64,000 nt of DNA from Paraburkholderia ferrariae NBRC 106233 (GTDB taxonomy: Bacteria; Pseudomonadota; Gammaproteobacteria; Burkholderiales; Burkholderiaceae). The notes under the pieces are model-generated. The model saw only the letters and a list, made by a program, of their open reading frames with translations, was not told where the DNA came from and made no database searches. This document shows positions 17,621 through 26,108 of this stretch, piece by piece. The stretch lies in the NCBI RefSeq assembly GCF_000685035.1, contig NZ_BAYB01000032.1:48254-112253 (forward strand), given 5' to 3'. Within the stretch, counting starts at the first letter, position 1. Every line of letters starts with the position of its first letter. The position numbers were made by a program, and so were the translations under genes.

Positions 17621-18778
17621 TCAACCGGCTGCGGGCACCCGCACCCGGAGGCCGGCCTGCTCCAGCAGCGGCAGCACCGCCTCGCCGAAGTACGCGAGAT
17701 CGGGCTCGAAATCGAAGAACGTAAGCTGCACGCCGTCGATACCGGCCGCTTTCAGCCGCAGCAGGTCGTCCACCACGCGCTCGGGCGAGCCGATGATCTG
17801 GATGTTGCCGCCGAGCACGCGCTGCTCGCGCTGGTGGCCCTTCCATGCTTTCGCATCGCTGCGACGGCCGGTGAAGCCGTCCACCGCACCGAAGTCGGCA
17901 TGCGACACGATCGCGTCGTAGTACGCGAGCGCTTCCTTCTCAGTGGGCCGGCACACGATGGTCGGATTGATCAACGTGCGCACCGTGCGGCGCTCGGCTT
18001 CAGCGGCCGCGCGCACCTGTGCAGTGTGCGCGGGCAGTACCTCGAGCGCCGCGTCGATCTGCGCGCCTGCGGAACTCGTGATGAAGATCAGGTCGGAGTA
18101 CTTCGCTGCGTATGCGATACCGGCGGGCGAACTGGTCGCGTTCACGAGCACCGGTCGCCCGAAGCGCGGCTTCGGCGAAACGAATGCATTGCGCGTGCGA
18201 TACCACTCGCCGTCGAACGTGAGGTTGTCTTCGGACGACCAGAGCTGCTGCATCACGTCGATGAATTCGCTCGCCATTTCGTAGCGCTGATCGTGTTCGA
18301 AATGGCCAACGCGGCCGAACATCTCCGCTTCGTCGATCGAATGGCCAGTCACCATGTTGAGGCCCCAACGCCCGCCCGAGATGTGATCGAGCGTCGCGCC
18401 GAATTTCGCGAGATGCAGCGGGTGCCAGTTGCCATAGAGAATGTGCAGCGTCGACACGAGCAGGATGCGGCTCGTGACGGCCGCGAGCGACGCGATCGTG
18501 ATGAACGAGTCGAGCGATTCGCGGCGGTAGCGGGTGACGCCGCCGTGTCCGTCCTTGCCGAGCCACTGCGCGAGCCCGAAGACCAGATCGAAGCCGAGAT
18601 CTTCCGCCTTGCGTGTGAGCCGTGCGTTGTAGTCGAAGCTCCAGTCGGTCGTGCGCGGCAGCGTCGACATCGACCAGCCGCCGCTCTGGATCGGCAGGAA
18701 CAGGCCGAGCATCAGCGGCTGCGAGAGCGCCCGTGACAGCGGGCTATCGGGAAACGCGGCGGGCGACTGGGTAGACAT
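17621..18778 (-). CDS. LLM-class flavin monooxygenase, SfnG/SsuD-like
   Basis: 385 aa. Typical luciferase-like features are 'MLGLFLPIQSGGWSMSTLPR', 'ISGGRWGLNMVTGHSIDEA' and 'RPVLVNATSSPAG'. It is closest in type to dimethylsulfone monooxygenase SfnG and alkanesulfonate monooxygenase SsuD, which release sulfite or sulfinate using FMNH2. It lies 57 bp upstream of the SfnB-like gene, so an SfnG-SfnB pair is formed. No local FMN reductase gene is visible. Confidence 0.9.
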   Translation of the reverse strand: MSTQSPAAFPDSPLSRALSQPLMLGLFLPIQSGGWSMSTLPRTTDWSFDYNARLTRKAEDLGFDLVFGLAQWLGKDGHGGVTRYRRESLDSFITIASLAAVTSRILLVSTLHILYGNWHPLHLAKFGATLDHISGGRWGLNMVTGHSIDEAEMFGRVGHFEHDQRYEMASEFIDVMQQLWSSEDNLTFDGEWYRTRNAFVSPKPRFGRPVLVNATSSPAGIAYAAKYSDLIFITSSAGAQIDAALEVLPAHTAQVRAAAEAERRTVRTLINPTIVCRPTEKEALAYYDAIVSHADFGAVDGFTGRRSDAKAWKGHQREQRVLGGNIQIIGSPERVVDDLLRLKAAGIDGVQLTFFDFEPDLAYFGEAVLPLLEQAGLRVRVPAAG

Positions 18779-18810
18779 GGGGCACCGTGGAGAAATAGGG
18801 AAGAACGCGA

Positions 18811-19112
18811 TCAGGCGTTGCGGACCGGCGCGAGCGAGGCATACGCGCCCATCGGCGTGTTGCTGAAACCGTTGAGGCTCGCCGCATGAATCGCGTAGAA
18901 ATACAGTTCGAGAAGATTCACCGATGGCACCTGCTCGTGCGCGATCTGCTGGAGCTGATCGATGGTTCGGGGACGATCACCGCCTGCAGCACGTCCGTTT
19001 GCGCACCGGTAGCCAGGGTCGATGCCCCCCCTTGCGCGGCGAGCGAGACACCGGGCAGCAACTGGCTGGCCGCGGACGCGGCCATCTGAAAGAACTGACG
19101 GCGGGTGATCAA
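18811..19112 (-). pseudogene. Peptide-type ABC binding protein collapsed by internal deletion
   Basis: Reading starts at TTG 19112 (AAGGAG upstream, start overlapping the ATPase stop) with a Tat-like leader 'ITRRQFFQMAASAASQLLPG' and continues to 'VIVPEP' near 18965. Immediately after, in another frame, comes the family C-terminus 'IDQLQQIAHEQVPSVNLLEL' through 'NTPMGAYASLAPVRNA', with stop at 18811. The intact paralog at 23114 is 536 aa and ends in a matching way, so roughly 430 residues are missing and the frame is broken. Confidence 0.8.
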
Positions 19113-20188
19113 CTCAGGTACTCCTTCTTCGCTTCGGGTTGGCGTGCTGCTGCGAATTGGCGGGGCGCATCCGCCGTGACGACGCGCGGTGCGTGACGAG
19201 CGTGACGAGCGTGATGAGCGTGATGAGCGTGATGAGCGGGTTGCACGACCTGCGCGCCGTCGCGATACAGATGACACGCCACGACATGTTCGCCGCCGAC
19301 CGTGACCGGTTCGGGCGGCACTTCGCGGCAGAGGGACTGGACATGCGGACACCGCTGCTGAAAGCGGCAACCGGCAGGCGGCGCATAGGGATTCGGCAGC
19401 TCCGCGGCCGTTGGTGGCGGCAACGGTGCGCCGCGTGCCGGAATCGATGAGATCAGCAACTGCGTGTACGGATGCGCGGCGTCCTGCCACAACCTTTCTC
19501 GCGGCAGCACTTCGACGATCTGACCGAGATACATGACCGCAATGCGATCGGCGAGATAGCCCACGGCAGCGAGATCGTGGCTGATGAACAGACACGCACT
19601 GCCGCGTTCCTGCTGCAGATCGGCGAGCAGGTTCAGCACCTGCGCCTGCAAGGAAACATCCAGCGCGGAGACAGGTTCGTCGCAGATCAGCACCTCGGGA
19701 TCGAGACTCAGCGCACGCGCGATGTTCACGCGTTGCCGCTGGCCGCCCGACAGTTCGTGAGGCATGCGCGCTGCCAGCGCGGGCGCGAGGCCCACGCGAT
19801 GCAGCAGCGCATCGACGCGCTCGCGCCGCTCCGCACGCGTGCCGATGCGATGCACGTCGAGCGGCAAGGTCAGCGTGCGGCGTACGGTCTTGCGCGGATC
19901 GAGTGCGCTCAGCGGGTCCTGAAACACCATCTGCATGCGTCTGCGCCACGGAAGTAGCTGCGCCTGGCTCAGCGTACCGAGGTCTTCGCCGTCGAGACGC
20001 ACGGTGCCCGATGCCGGTTCGATCAGCCGCACGATGGCCTTGCCGAGTGAACTCTTGCCGCAGCCCGACTCGCCGACGAGCCCCAACGTTTCGCCGCGCG
20101 CGACATCGAGCGACAGCGTGTCGATCGCGGTGAGCACGCCTCGCCGCGTGTGATAGCGCACGCTCAGGCGGTCGACCTCAAGCAGCAT
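19109..20188 (-). CDS. Peptide-type ABC transporter ATPase (DppF/OppF-like) with His-rich tail
   Basis: 359 aa. Walker A 'GESGCGKSSLGKAI', signature 'LSGGQRQRVNIARAL', Walker B 'LICDEPVSALD', and the oligopeptide C-terminal motif 'AGCRFQQRCPHVQSLCREV' are present. The start at ATG 20188 overlaps the previous ATPase gene by 11 bp. After the oligopeptide motif comes an unusual tail of about 45 residues with 'HHAHHAHHARHARHA', encoded by a 9-bp repeat. With the DppD-like ATPase it drives the binding-protein-dependent importer of this operon. Confidence 0.92.
   Translation of the reverse strand: MLLEVDRLSVRYHTRRGVLTAIDTLSLDVARGETLGLVGESGCGKSSLGKAIVRLIEPASGTVRLDGEDLGTLSQAQLLPWRRRMQMVFQDPLSALDPRKTVRRTLTLPLDVHRIGTRAERRERVDALLHRVGLAPALAARMPHELSGGQRQRVNIARALSLDPEVLICDEPVSALDVSLQAQVLNLLADLQQERGSACLFISHDLAAVGYLADRIAVMYLGQIVEVLPRERLWQDAAHPYTQLLISSIPARGAPLPPPTAAELPNPYAPPAGCRFQQRCPHVQSLCREVPPEPVTVGGEHVVACHLYRDGAQVVQPAHHAHHAHHARHARHAPRVVTADAPRQFAAARQPEAKKEYLS
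19193..19237. repeat. Five tandem 9-bp units in ATPase gene
   Basis: Units GTGACGAGC (twice) and GTGATGAGC (three times) lie head to tail. On the coding minus strand they give alternating His/Ala/Arg residues at the C-terminal tail. They keep the frame, so copy-number change would only lengthen or shorten the tail. Confidence 0.85.
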
Positions 20189-21221
20189 GGCTCCTCCTCT
20201 CGTTCGCATGCGCGATCGTGCTGCTTTCAGCGTTTGCGTCCACTTCGTCGAGTACGCAGCGGATTCCGCCTGTACCGAGCGAGCGCCACGCAGGTACCGC
20301 CTCGCGGCACGCTGCATGTGCGAATACGCAGCGAGGCGCGAACGCGCATCCGCTCGCGACCGCGCCAGGTGCGGGCACTGCACCTGCGATCTCCGTCAAT
20401 CGCTCGCGCACGGCGCCACGGCGCGGTCTCGCGGCAAGCAGGCGCTGGGTGTACGGATGGCGCGCGTCGTCGAACAGTTCGTCCACGGGCCGCTCTTCGA
20501 TCTTGCGGCCCGCGTACATCACCGCCACGCGATGCGCGAGCTGCCCCACGATGCCGAGATCGTGCGTGATCAGCAGCAGCGCCATGCCCGTCTGCTGCTG
20601 CAGGTTGCCGAGTAACGCGAGAATCTGCGCCTGGATCGTCACGTCGAGCGCGGTGGTGGGTTCATCGGCGATCAGCAGGCGTGGCTCGCCCGCCAGCGCC
20701 ATCGCGATCAGCACGCGCTGGCGCATCCCGCCCGACAGTCGATGCGGATAGTCGTCGATACGGCGCGCCGGTTCCGGAATGCCGACAAGCCGTAGCAGTT
20801 CGAGCGTTTCGCTATGAGCCGCGCGACCCGTCAGGCCGCGATGCAGGCGCAACGCTTCGCCGATCTGCCGGCCCACCGTGCGCACCGGATTGAGCGCGGC
20901 GAGCGGGTCCTGAAAGATCATGCCGATGCTGCCGCCGCGCAGCCGCCGCCACGACGCTTCCGGCAGGCGCGACAGATCGGTGCCATCGAAACTCAGGCGG
21001 TTCGCGCCGACACGCGTACGGTGCGGGTCGAGCAGGCCCATGAGTGCCAGCGCGGTGGTCGATTTGCCGCAGCCCGATTCGCCGACGAGCGCGAGCGTCT
21101 CGCCGGGATGAATTGTCAGCGACAGACCGTCGACGGCCAGCGCGCCGCCACGCGCTGCACTGGACGCCGCATTGAACGAGACAGTCAGGCCGTCGACGTC
21201 GAGCAGGGGCGTACCGCTCAT
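20178..21221 (-). CDS. Peptide-type ABC transporter ATPase (DppD/OppD-like)
   Basis: 347 aa. Walker A 'GESGCGKSTTALALMG', signature 'LSGGMRQRVLIAMAL', Walker B 'LLIADEPTTALD', and the C-terminal 'SGCAFAPRCVFAHAACREA' motif of oligopeptide ATPases are present. The ATG at 21221 overlaps the permease stop by 4 bp, and its own 3' end overlaps the next ATPase by 11 bp. It is one of two ATPases of a Dpp/Gsi-like importer. The substrate may be a sulfur-containing peptide or thioether, judged from the operon. Confidence 0.92.
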   Translation of the reverse strand: MSGTPLLDVDGLTVSFNAASSAARGGALAVDGLSLTIHPGETLALVGESGCGKSTTALALMGLLDPHRTRVGANRLSFDGTDLSRLPEASWRRLRGGSIGMIFQDPLAALNPVRTVGRQIGEALRLHRGLTGRAAHSETLELLRLVGIPEPARRIDDYPHRLSGGMRQRVLIAMALAGEPRLLIADEPTTALDVTIQAQILALLGNLQQQTGMALLLITHDLGIVGQLAHRVAVMYAGRKIEERPVDELFDDARHPYTQRLLAARPRRGAVRERLTEIAGAVPAPGAVASGCAFAPRCVFAHAACREAVPAWRSLGTGGIRCVLDEVDANAESSTIAHANERRSHAA

Positions 21222-22099
21222 CGCGTCCTCCGGCGATGCGGATTGGCGAGATCGTTCAGCCCGTTGCCGATCAGGTTCAGGCTCAGCACGGTCACGAGTA
21301 CGGCGAAGCCCGGCAGCGCGGTCATGTACCACGCCGTTTGCAGCGCTTCGCGGCCCGAGCCGATCATGCTGCCCCACGTGACGACGTTCGGATCGCCGAG
21401 CCCGAGGAACGACAGCACGGCTTCGGTCAGGATCGCGTTGCCCGCGAGAATGGAGAGCATCACGATCGCCGTGGTCGCGACGTTCGGCAGCACGTGCGTG
21501 ACGACGATGCGCGGTCGGCGCATGCCGGTCACGATCGCCGCCTGCACGTATTCCGCGCGGCTCACGCGCAGCGCTTCGGCCCGTACGAGACGCGCGACCT
21601 GCGGCCAGTTCGTCAGCGCGACGCCGAGCACGATGGTCGCGACGCTCGGGTGCAGCACGACCACCATCACGATCGTGAAGAGCAGCGCCGGCATGGTCTG
21701 GAACAGCTCGGTGATGCGCATCAGCAGATCGTCGACGAGGCCACCGTAGAAGCCCGCTACCGCGCCGATCACGAGACCGGCAAACGTGGCCAGCAATCCG
21801 GCGGCCAGGCCGATCTCGAGCGATACGCGCGCGCCGTACGCGATACCGCTGAACATGTCGCGTCCCATCATGTCGGTGCCGAGCGGAAACGCGGGGTCCG
21901 CGCCGGGCCAGGAAAACGGCGTGCCGACCATGTCGAGCGGGTCGTTGTGCGTGAAGTACGGCGCGCCGATCGCCAGCACGCAGATCGCGAGCAGCAGCAA
22001 CGCACCCATGGTCAGGCTGGGCGAGTGCGAAGCAAGCGTCAAAGCATGCCGCCAGCGCGACTCGCGCGTTTGCGTGGAGGTCAGCAGTGCATCGCTCAT
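21218..22099 (-). CDS. Peptide-type ABC transporter permease (DppC-like)
   Basis: 293 aa. An N-terminal cytoplasmic segment and first helix ('LTMGALLLLAICVLAIGAPY') are followed by the DppC-type domain with 'LGTDMMGRDMFSGIAYGARV' and the EAA-like loop at 'RAEYVQAAIVTGM'. Five to six membrane spans are expected. It pairs with the DppB-like permease, overlapping it by 4 bp. Confidence 0.92.
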   Translation of the reverse strand: MSDALLTSTQTRESRWRHALTLASHSPSLTMGALLLLAICVLAIGAPYFTHNDPLDMVGTPFSWPGADPAFPLGTDMMGRDMFSGIAYGARVSLEIGLAAGLLATFAGLVIGAVAGFYGGLVDDLLMRITELFQTMPALLFTIVMVVVLHPSVATIVLGVALTNWPQVARLVRAEALRVSRAEYVQAAIVTGMRRPRIVVTHVLPNVATTAIVMLSILAGNAILTEAVLSFLGLGDPNVVTWGSMIGSGREALQTAWYMTALPGFAVLVTVLSLNLIGNGLNDLANPHRRRTR

Positions 22100-23121
22100 C
22101 GCTCCACCTCGATACGCGGGTCGAACCAGCCATACACGAGATCGACACCCAGGTTCACGAGCAGCACGAGCACCGAGCTGAAGAAGAGGATGCCCAGCAG
22201 CAGGTTCAGATCGCGCGAGGCCACGGCGTCGAGCGCGAGCTGCCCAAGCCCCGGCCAGCTGAACACCGTTTCGATCGCAACCGAGCCGCTGAACAGCGCG
22301 CCGAACTGCAATGCCGTCATCGTGACGATGGGCAGCAACGCGTTCGGAACGACGTGCGACACGATGGTCCTGCTGCGCGACACACCTTTGGCGCGCGCGG
22401 TGCGGACGAAATCGAGGTGGCTCACTTCGAGCACCGAGGCGCGCATCAGTCGGGCGTAAATGGCAAGGTAGTACGCAGCGAGGCAAAACACGGGCAACAC
22501 CATGTGTGCCGCGAGATCGCGTACGTGTGCCCAGCCCGTGGACACCACGCCGGGTGTCGCAATGCCGCCCGCCGGCAGCCAGTGCAGATGCGCGGAGAAC
22601 AGCACCATCAGCATGAGTCCGAGCCAGAACAGCGGCGTCGCGAAGCCCAGCGTGGCGAGCACGGACACGACGATGTCGATCCAGCGCCGGCGCGACACCG
22701 CGGCCACAGTGCCCGCGAGGCAACCGAACACGAGCGCGATCACGAGCGCGCCGACCATCAGCAGCGCAGTCGCCGGCAACCGGTCCACGATCAGGCGCAG
22801 TACCGATTCGTTGTAGCGGAACGACCAGCCCAGATCGAGGTGGGCGATACGGTTCAGATAGGCCAGAAACTGCAACGCGAGCGGCTGGTCCGTGCCGAAC
22901 TGATGGCGCAGCGCAGCCAGATACTCGGGCGTTGCCGCGCCCGCTTCGCCCGCCATCACGTCGGCGAGATCGCCAGGTGCCAGGCGCAGCCAGAAGAAGT
23001 TCAGCACCGCGATCAGCACGACGAGCGGCAGCGCCTGCAGCAGCCGGCGCAGCGGATAGGGCCATACACGACGCGGCTTGCCGGACTCGTCCCTTGCGGC
23101 GCGGACGGACAGATCAACCAT
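22096..23121 (-). CDS. Peptide-type ABC transporter permease (DppB-like)
   Basis: 341 aa. DppB-type sequence: an N-terminal helix 'LLQALPLVVLIAVLNFFWLR', a periplasmic loop with 'LAPGDLADVMAGEAG', and the conserved 'FVRTARAKGVSRSRTIVSHV' EAA-like loop. ATG 23121 was chosen because it overlaps the binding-protein stop by 8 bp; an in-frame ATG 12 bp upstream is the alternative. It forms the membrane pore with the DppC-like subunit. Confidence 0.92.
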   Translation of the reverse strand: MVDLSVRAARDESGKPRRVWPYPLRRLLQALPLVVLIAVLNFFWLRLAPGDLADVMAGEAGAATPEYLAALRHQFGTDQPLALQFLAYLNRIAHLDLGWSFRYNESVLRLIVDRLPATALLMVGALVIALVFGCLAGTVAAVSRRRWIDIVVSVLATLGFATPLFWLGLMLMVLFSAHLHWLPAGGIATPGVVSTGWAHVRDLAAHMVLPVFCLAAYYLAIYARLMRASVLEVSHLDFVRTARAKGVSRSRTIVSHVVPNALLPIVTMTALQFGALFSGSVAIETVFSWPGLGQLALDAVASRDLNLLLGILFFSSVLVLLVNLGVDLVYGWFDPRIEVER

Positions 23122-24724
23122 GACCCGGCGCACCCATGCTTACGTCGTCGAGCGACGCGTACACGCCGATCGGCGTGGTGTTGACGTTCTGCAGACTTTT
23201 CGAATAGATGCGGAAGAACTTCAGTTCCGCGAGCGAAATCGACGGCAGATCGCGTTGCGCGATCACCTGCATCTGGTGAATGGCCTGCGTGCGTTTGTCA
23301 GGATCCTGCTCGGTCTGCACAGCCTCGATCACGCGATCCATTTCCGGCGATGCATAGCCGGATCCATTGCTCCACGGCGCTCCGCTGATGATGTTCTTCG
23401 ACCAGAAGCGGCGGATCACGCCGATCTGCGGATCGGCGAACGCTGCGTAGAACACGTTCATGGTGTCGAAGTCGTGTTCGGTGTAGATCTTGCGCAGATA
23501 GGTCGGCAGATCGTAGTTGACGAGCGTGACCTCGATGCCGATGCGCTTGAGCTGCTGCTGGATGAACTGGCCCGCGCGCTGGAAGTCTTCGCCGTACGTG
23601 TGGTTCAGATGGTTGAAGCGCATGCGCACACCGTCCGCGCCGCGCGGAAAACCCGCGGCTTCGAGCAGCGCTTCCGCCTTTTGCGGATCGTACGGATACT
23701 GCGGCGTGTCCGGGGTGTAGAAGCGCGTCTGGTAGCTCGGGACCGGGCCCGTAGCGGGGGTCGCAAAATCGTAGAAGACGGTTTTGGTGAGCAGCTTCAG
23801 GTTGATGGCGTGCGCGATCGCCTGGCGCACGCGCACGTCCTGAAAGCGCTTCTGCCGCAGGTTGAAGTCCATGAAGAATATCGGCGCGTTCGAGCGCCAG
23901 CCCTTCGTATCGACGACGAGCGACGGATTCTGCTCGAGCCTGCGCGCTTCGACGAGCGACACCGGCGTGAGCGGCGCGTATTGCACGCTGCCGTTCTGCA
24001 GCGCGATGCTGCGCGCGCTCGCATCCGGAATGATGCGGAAGATCAGTTCATCGACGCGTGGCTTGCCCTTGTCCCAGTAGTCCGGATTCTTCGCGAGGCG
24101 GATGTAGTTGCCGCGATTCCACTCCTTGAACACGAATGCCCCGGTGCCGACCGGCTTCGCGTTGTACGGATTGGTCAGCGGATCGGTGCCGGCGTACAGA
24201 TGCTTCGGGAAGATGAAGGCGGAGGATGTGTCGAGGTAAGACCAGATCACGGGCGACGGCTGTGCGAGCCGGAACACTGCCGTGTGCGGATCGGGCGTGT
24301 CCACCGCGATGATCTGCGCGAACGTGGGCCGCGCGATCGGATGGACTTTCTTCGAGACTTCCATGATCGAGTACTGCACGTCCGCCGAGGTGAACGGCGT
24401 GCCGTCGTGCCACTTCACATCGTCGCGCAGCCTGAACGCGATCGTGCGACGATCCGCCGACTCGGTCCATGAGGTCGCGAGCTGCGGGACCGGACGGAAC
24501 TGCTCGTCGTAGGTGATGAGTCCGTCGAACAGGTTGCTCGATACGACGTTGGTCGGATTGGCCGGCGTCGAGCCCGCCGCGAGACCAGCAGGCTCGGGCA
24601 GCGTGTTAGCGACGAGCGTCGTACCCGACGGCGTGGCCGCGGCCGCACCTGGCGCGAAGTCGCCCAGCAGGCCGCCGCTTACCATCGCACCCGCCCCGAT
24701 CAGGAATTCTCTACGTGTGGTCAT
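23114..24724 (-). CDS. Peptide-type ABC transporter substrate-binding protein
   Basis: 536 aa, family 5 extracellular solute-binding protein (DppA/GsiB type). A twin-arginine-like leader 'TTRREFLIGAGAMVSGG' suggests Tat export. The mature part carries 'SSNLFDGLITYDEQFRPVPQ' and 'LRDDVKWHDGTPFTSADVQY'. It is the first gene of the minus-strand organosulfur block and divergent from the IclR gene across 223 bp. A homologous binding-protein gene at 18811 in the same operon is broken, so this copy may be the only functional receptor. Confidence 0.92.
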   Translation of the reverse strand: MTTRREFLIGAGAMVSGGLLGDFAPGAAAATPSGTTLVANTLPEPAGLAAGSTPANPTNVVSSNLFDGLITYDEQFRPVPQLATSWTESADRRTIAFRLRDDVKWHDGTPFTSADVQYSIMEVSKKVHPIARPTFAQIIAVDTPDPHTAVFRLAQPSPVIWSYLDTSSAFIFPKHLYAGTDPLTNPYNAKPVGTGAFVFKEWNRGNYIRLAKNPDYWDKGKPRVDELIFRIIPDASARSIALQNGSVQYAPLTPVSLVEARRLEQNPSLVVDTKGWRSNAPIFFMDFNLRQKRFQDVRVRQAIAHAINLKLLTKTVFYDFATPATGPVPSYQTRFYTPDTPQYPYDPQKAEALLEAAGFPRGADGVRMRFNHLNHTYGEDFQRAGQFIQQQLKRIGIEVTLVNYDLPTYLRKIYTEHDFDTMNVFYAAFADPQIGVIRRFWSKNIISGAPWSNGSGYASPEMDRVIEAVQTEQDPDKRTQAIHQMQVIAQRDLPSISLAELKFFRIYSKSLQNVNTTPIGVYASLDDVSMGAPGHG

Positions 24725-24802
24725 GAAGTTTGAAGTCTTGTCGAATCCGCGTCGGGCATTGGCATTGAGCTCTTCCAGAAATCGCGTCTTATGTACAATA
24801 TT

Positions 24803-24820
24803 TCGGAATTAAGATTCCGA
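24803..24820. promoter_or_regulatory. Candidate IclR-family operator
   Basis: Perfect 7-bp inverted repeat TCGGAAT (24803-24809), 4-bp spacer, ATTCCGA (24814-24820), in the divergent gap between the binding-protein gene and the IclR gene, about 80 bp from the former. IclR proteins are known to bind short GGAA/TTCC-type palindromes. The rest of 24725-24947 is AT-rich around this site and holds no gene. Confidence 0.5.
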
Positions 24821-24947
24821 TTTATTCTAGGGGCTGCCCCTTAGGCAACCAACGAAGCAATTCGTATATGCAATTCAGCTCAACACGAACCAACGCGGGC
24901 GGCGCCAGTGCGCGGCCTGCCGGCATCTCTCCCGGGGGCAGCCATTC

Positions 24948-25763
24948 ATGGCGTCAGTGAATAGCGGTGAAGCCGTCGCGGAACGGCGCGAGACGGAATC
25001 GGGCGCGCTCGCCCGCGGGCTCAACGTGCTCGCGCGGCTGCATGAAGCGGCGCGCCCGCTGAGCCTGCAGGAAATCGCAGACAGCGTCGGGCTGCCGGCC
25101 AGCACGTGCCACCGACTGTTGCAGTCGCTGGACACGGCGGGCTATATCTACCGTGAAGGTGCGTTGTATTGCCCTACGCCCAAGGCCACGTGCCCGCTGC
25201 CGCTCGAGCATCCGCTGAACCGGCTGCGGCGCGATACGAGCCCGCTCATGCGCGAACTGCAGGAACGGCATGGACCGTCGGTGCTGCTCATTGCGTTTCT
25301 CGGCGACCACCGGATGACCGTGGAAAGCGTTGCGGGCAATTACAGCGTGGCGCCGTACTTCGACACGGCGGTCACGGCAGCGCTACACGCATCGGTATCG
25401 GGCAAAATTCTGCTGAGCGACCGCACGCCGGCACAGCGCGATGCGCTGCTCGGGCCGGCGCCCTATCCCGCCCGCACCTCCGCGACCGTCAGGGACCGTG
25501 ACTCGCTGTTCGCAGAACTGGACGAGGTGCGGCAGCGCGGATGGGCGACCAACGAGAATGAGAACGTCACGGGCATCAGCGCGATCGGCACACGTTTGTC
25601 GACGCCCTCGGGTCGGGCGTTGGGTGCGATCGTCCTGACCGGCCCGAACCGCTTTTTCAGCGATGGCAACGAGGCGATGCGCGACGACCTGATGCGGGCG
25701 TCGGATCTACTGAATTCGACCTCGCATGCCGTACGGGCGATGGCGCAGTTTCTTGGGATATAG
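24948..25763 (+). CDS. IclR-family transcriptional regulator
   Basis: 271 aa. The winged HTH is at about residues 25-85 ('LSLQEIADSVGLPASTCHRL') and the C-terminal effector domain at about 95-260 ('HASVSGKILLSD', 'GWATNENENVTGISAIGTRL', 'ALGAIVLTGPNRF'). It is divergent from the organosulfur block and is its obvious local regulator, probably acting at the palindrome at 24803. The effector is unknown. It is a different gene from the IclR fragment at 53410. Confidence 0.92.
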   Translation: MASVNSGEAVAERRETESGALARGLNVLARLHEAARPLSLQEIADSVGLPASTCHRLLQSLDTAGYIYREGALYCPTPKATCPLPLEHPLNRLRRDTSPLMRELQERHGPSVLLIAFLGDHRMTVESVAGNYSVAPYFDTAVTAALHASVSGKILLSDRTPAQRDALLGPAPYPARTSATVRDRDSLFAELDEVRQRGWATNENENVTGISAIGTRLSTPSGRALGAIVLTGPNRFFSDGNEAMRDDLMRASDLLNSTSHAVRAMAQFLGI

Positions 25764-25864
25764 GGATGTGTGCACGTACAGCGGGACGATGAAACCGTTC
25801 CCGAGGCCGCCTCCGGTGGCGGCAGGATTCGGTGAAAGTCAACAGGGTTGGTACAGGCGCTGGT

Positions 25865-26083
25865 TCATGGCTTGCCACGGTCGCCTTCAGAGGCAGCATT
25901 CAAGACCTTGCTAGCGACCGCGCGAAACAGCGTCGACAGTAACGTGACGTGCCCCCGGTTTTGGTACGAAGCACAGTTAGCGTCCGAGGTTAAAAATTCC
26001 TTCGCTCTATGTGCCTGTGCAAACTGCACCGGCGCCAGATAACCGGGCGAGTTGTGAGGCCGCTCGATGTTTTACTCGATACG
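25865..26083 (-). pseudogene. IS3-family transposase C-terminal remnant
   Basis: The minus strand reads R-I-E-stop-N-I-E-R-P-H-N-S-P-G-Y-L-A-P, matching the 'EYNxxRPHSSLGYLTP' end of IS3-family OrfB, with TAA replacing the Tyr codon near 26076. The frame then runs on to a stop at 25865. The upstream DDE catalytic part is missing. The rest of 25764-26108 shows nothing else. Confidence 0.7.
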
Positions 26084-26108
26084 CGACGACCTGACCCTAC
26101 CTCGACGC

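Noticed and set aside
19193..19237. Short direct repeats as a CRISPR-like array
   Set aside because: Units are 9 bp, contiguous and coding, with no spacers. No CRISPR array was found elsewhere in the window.
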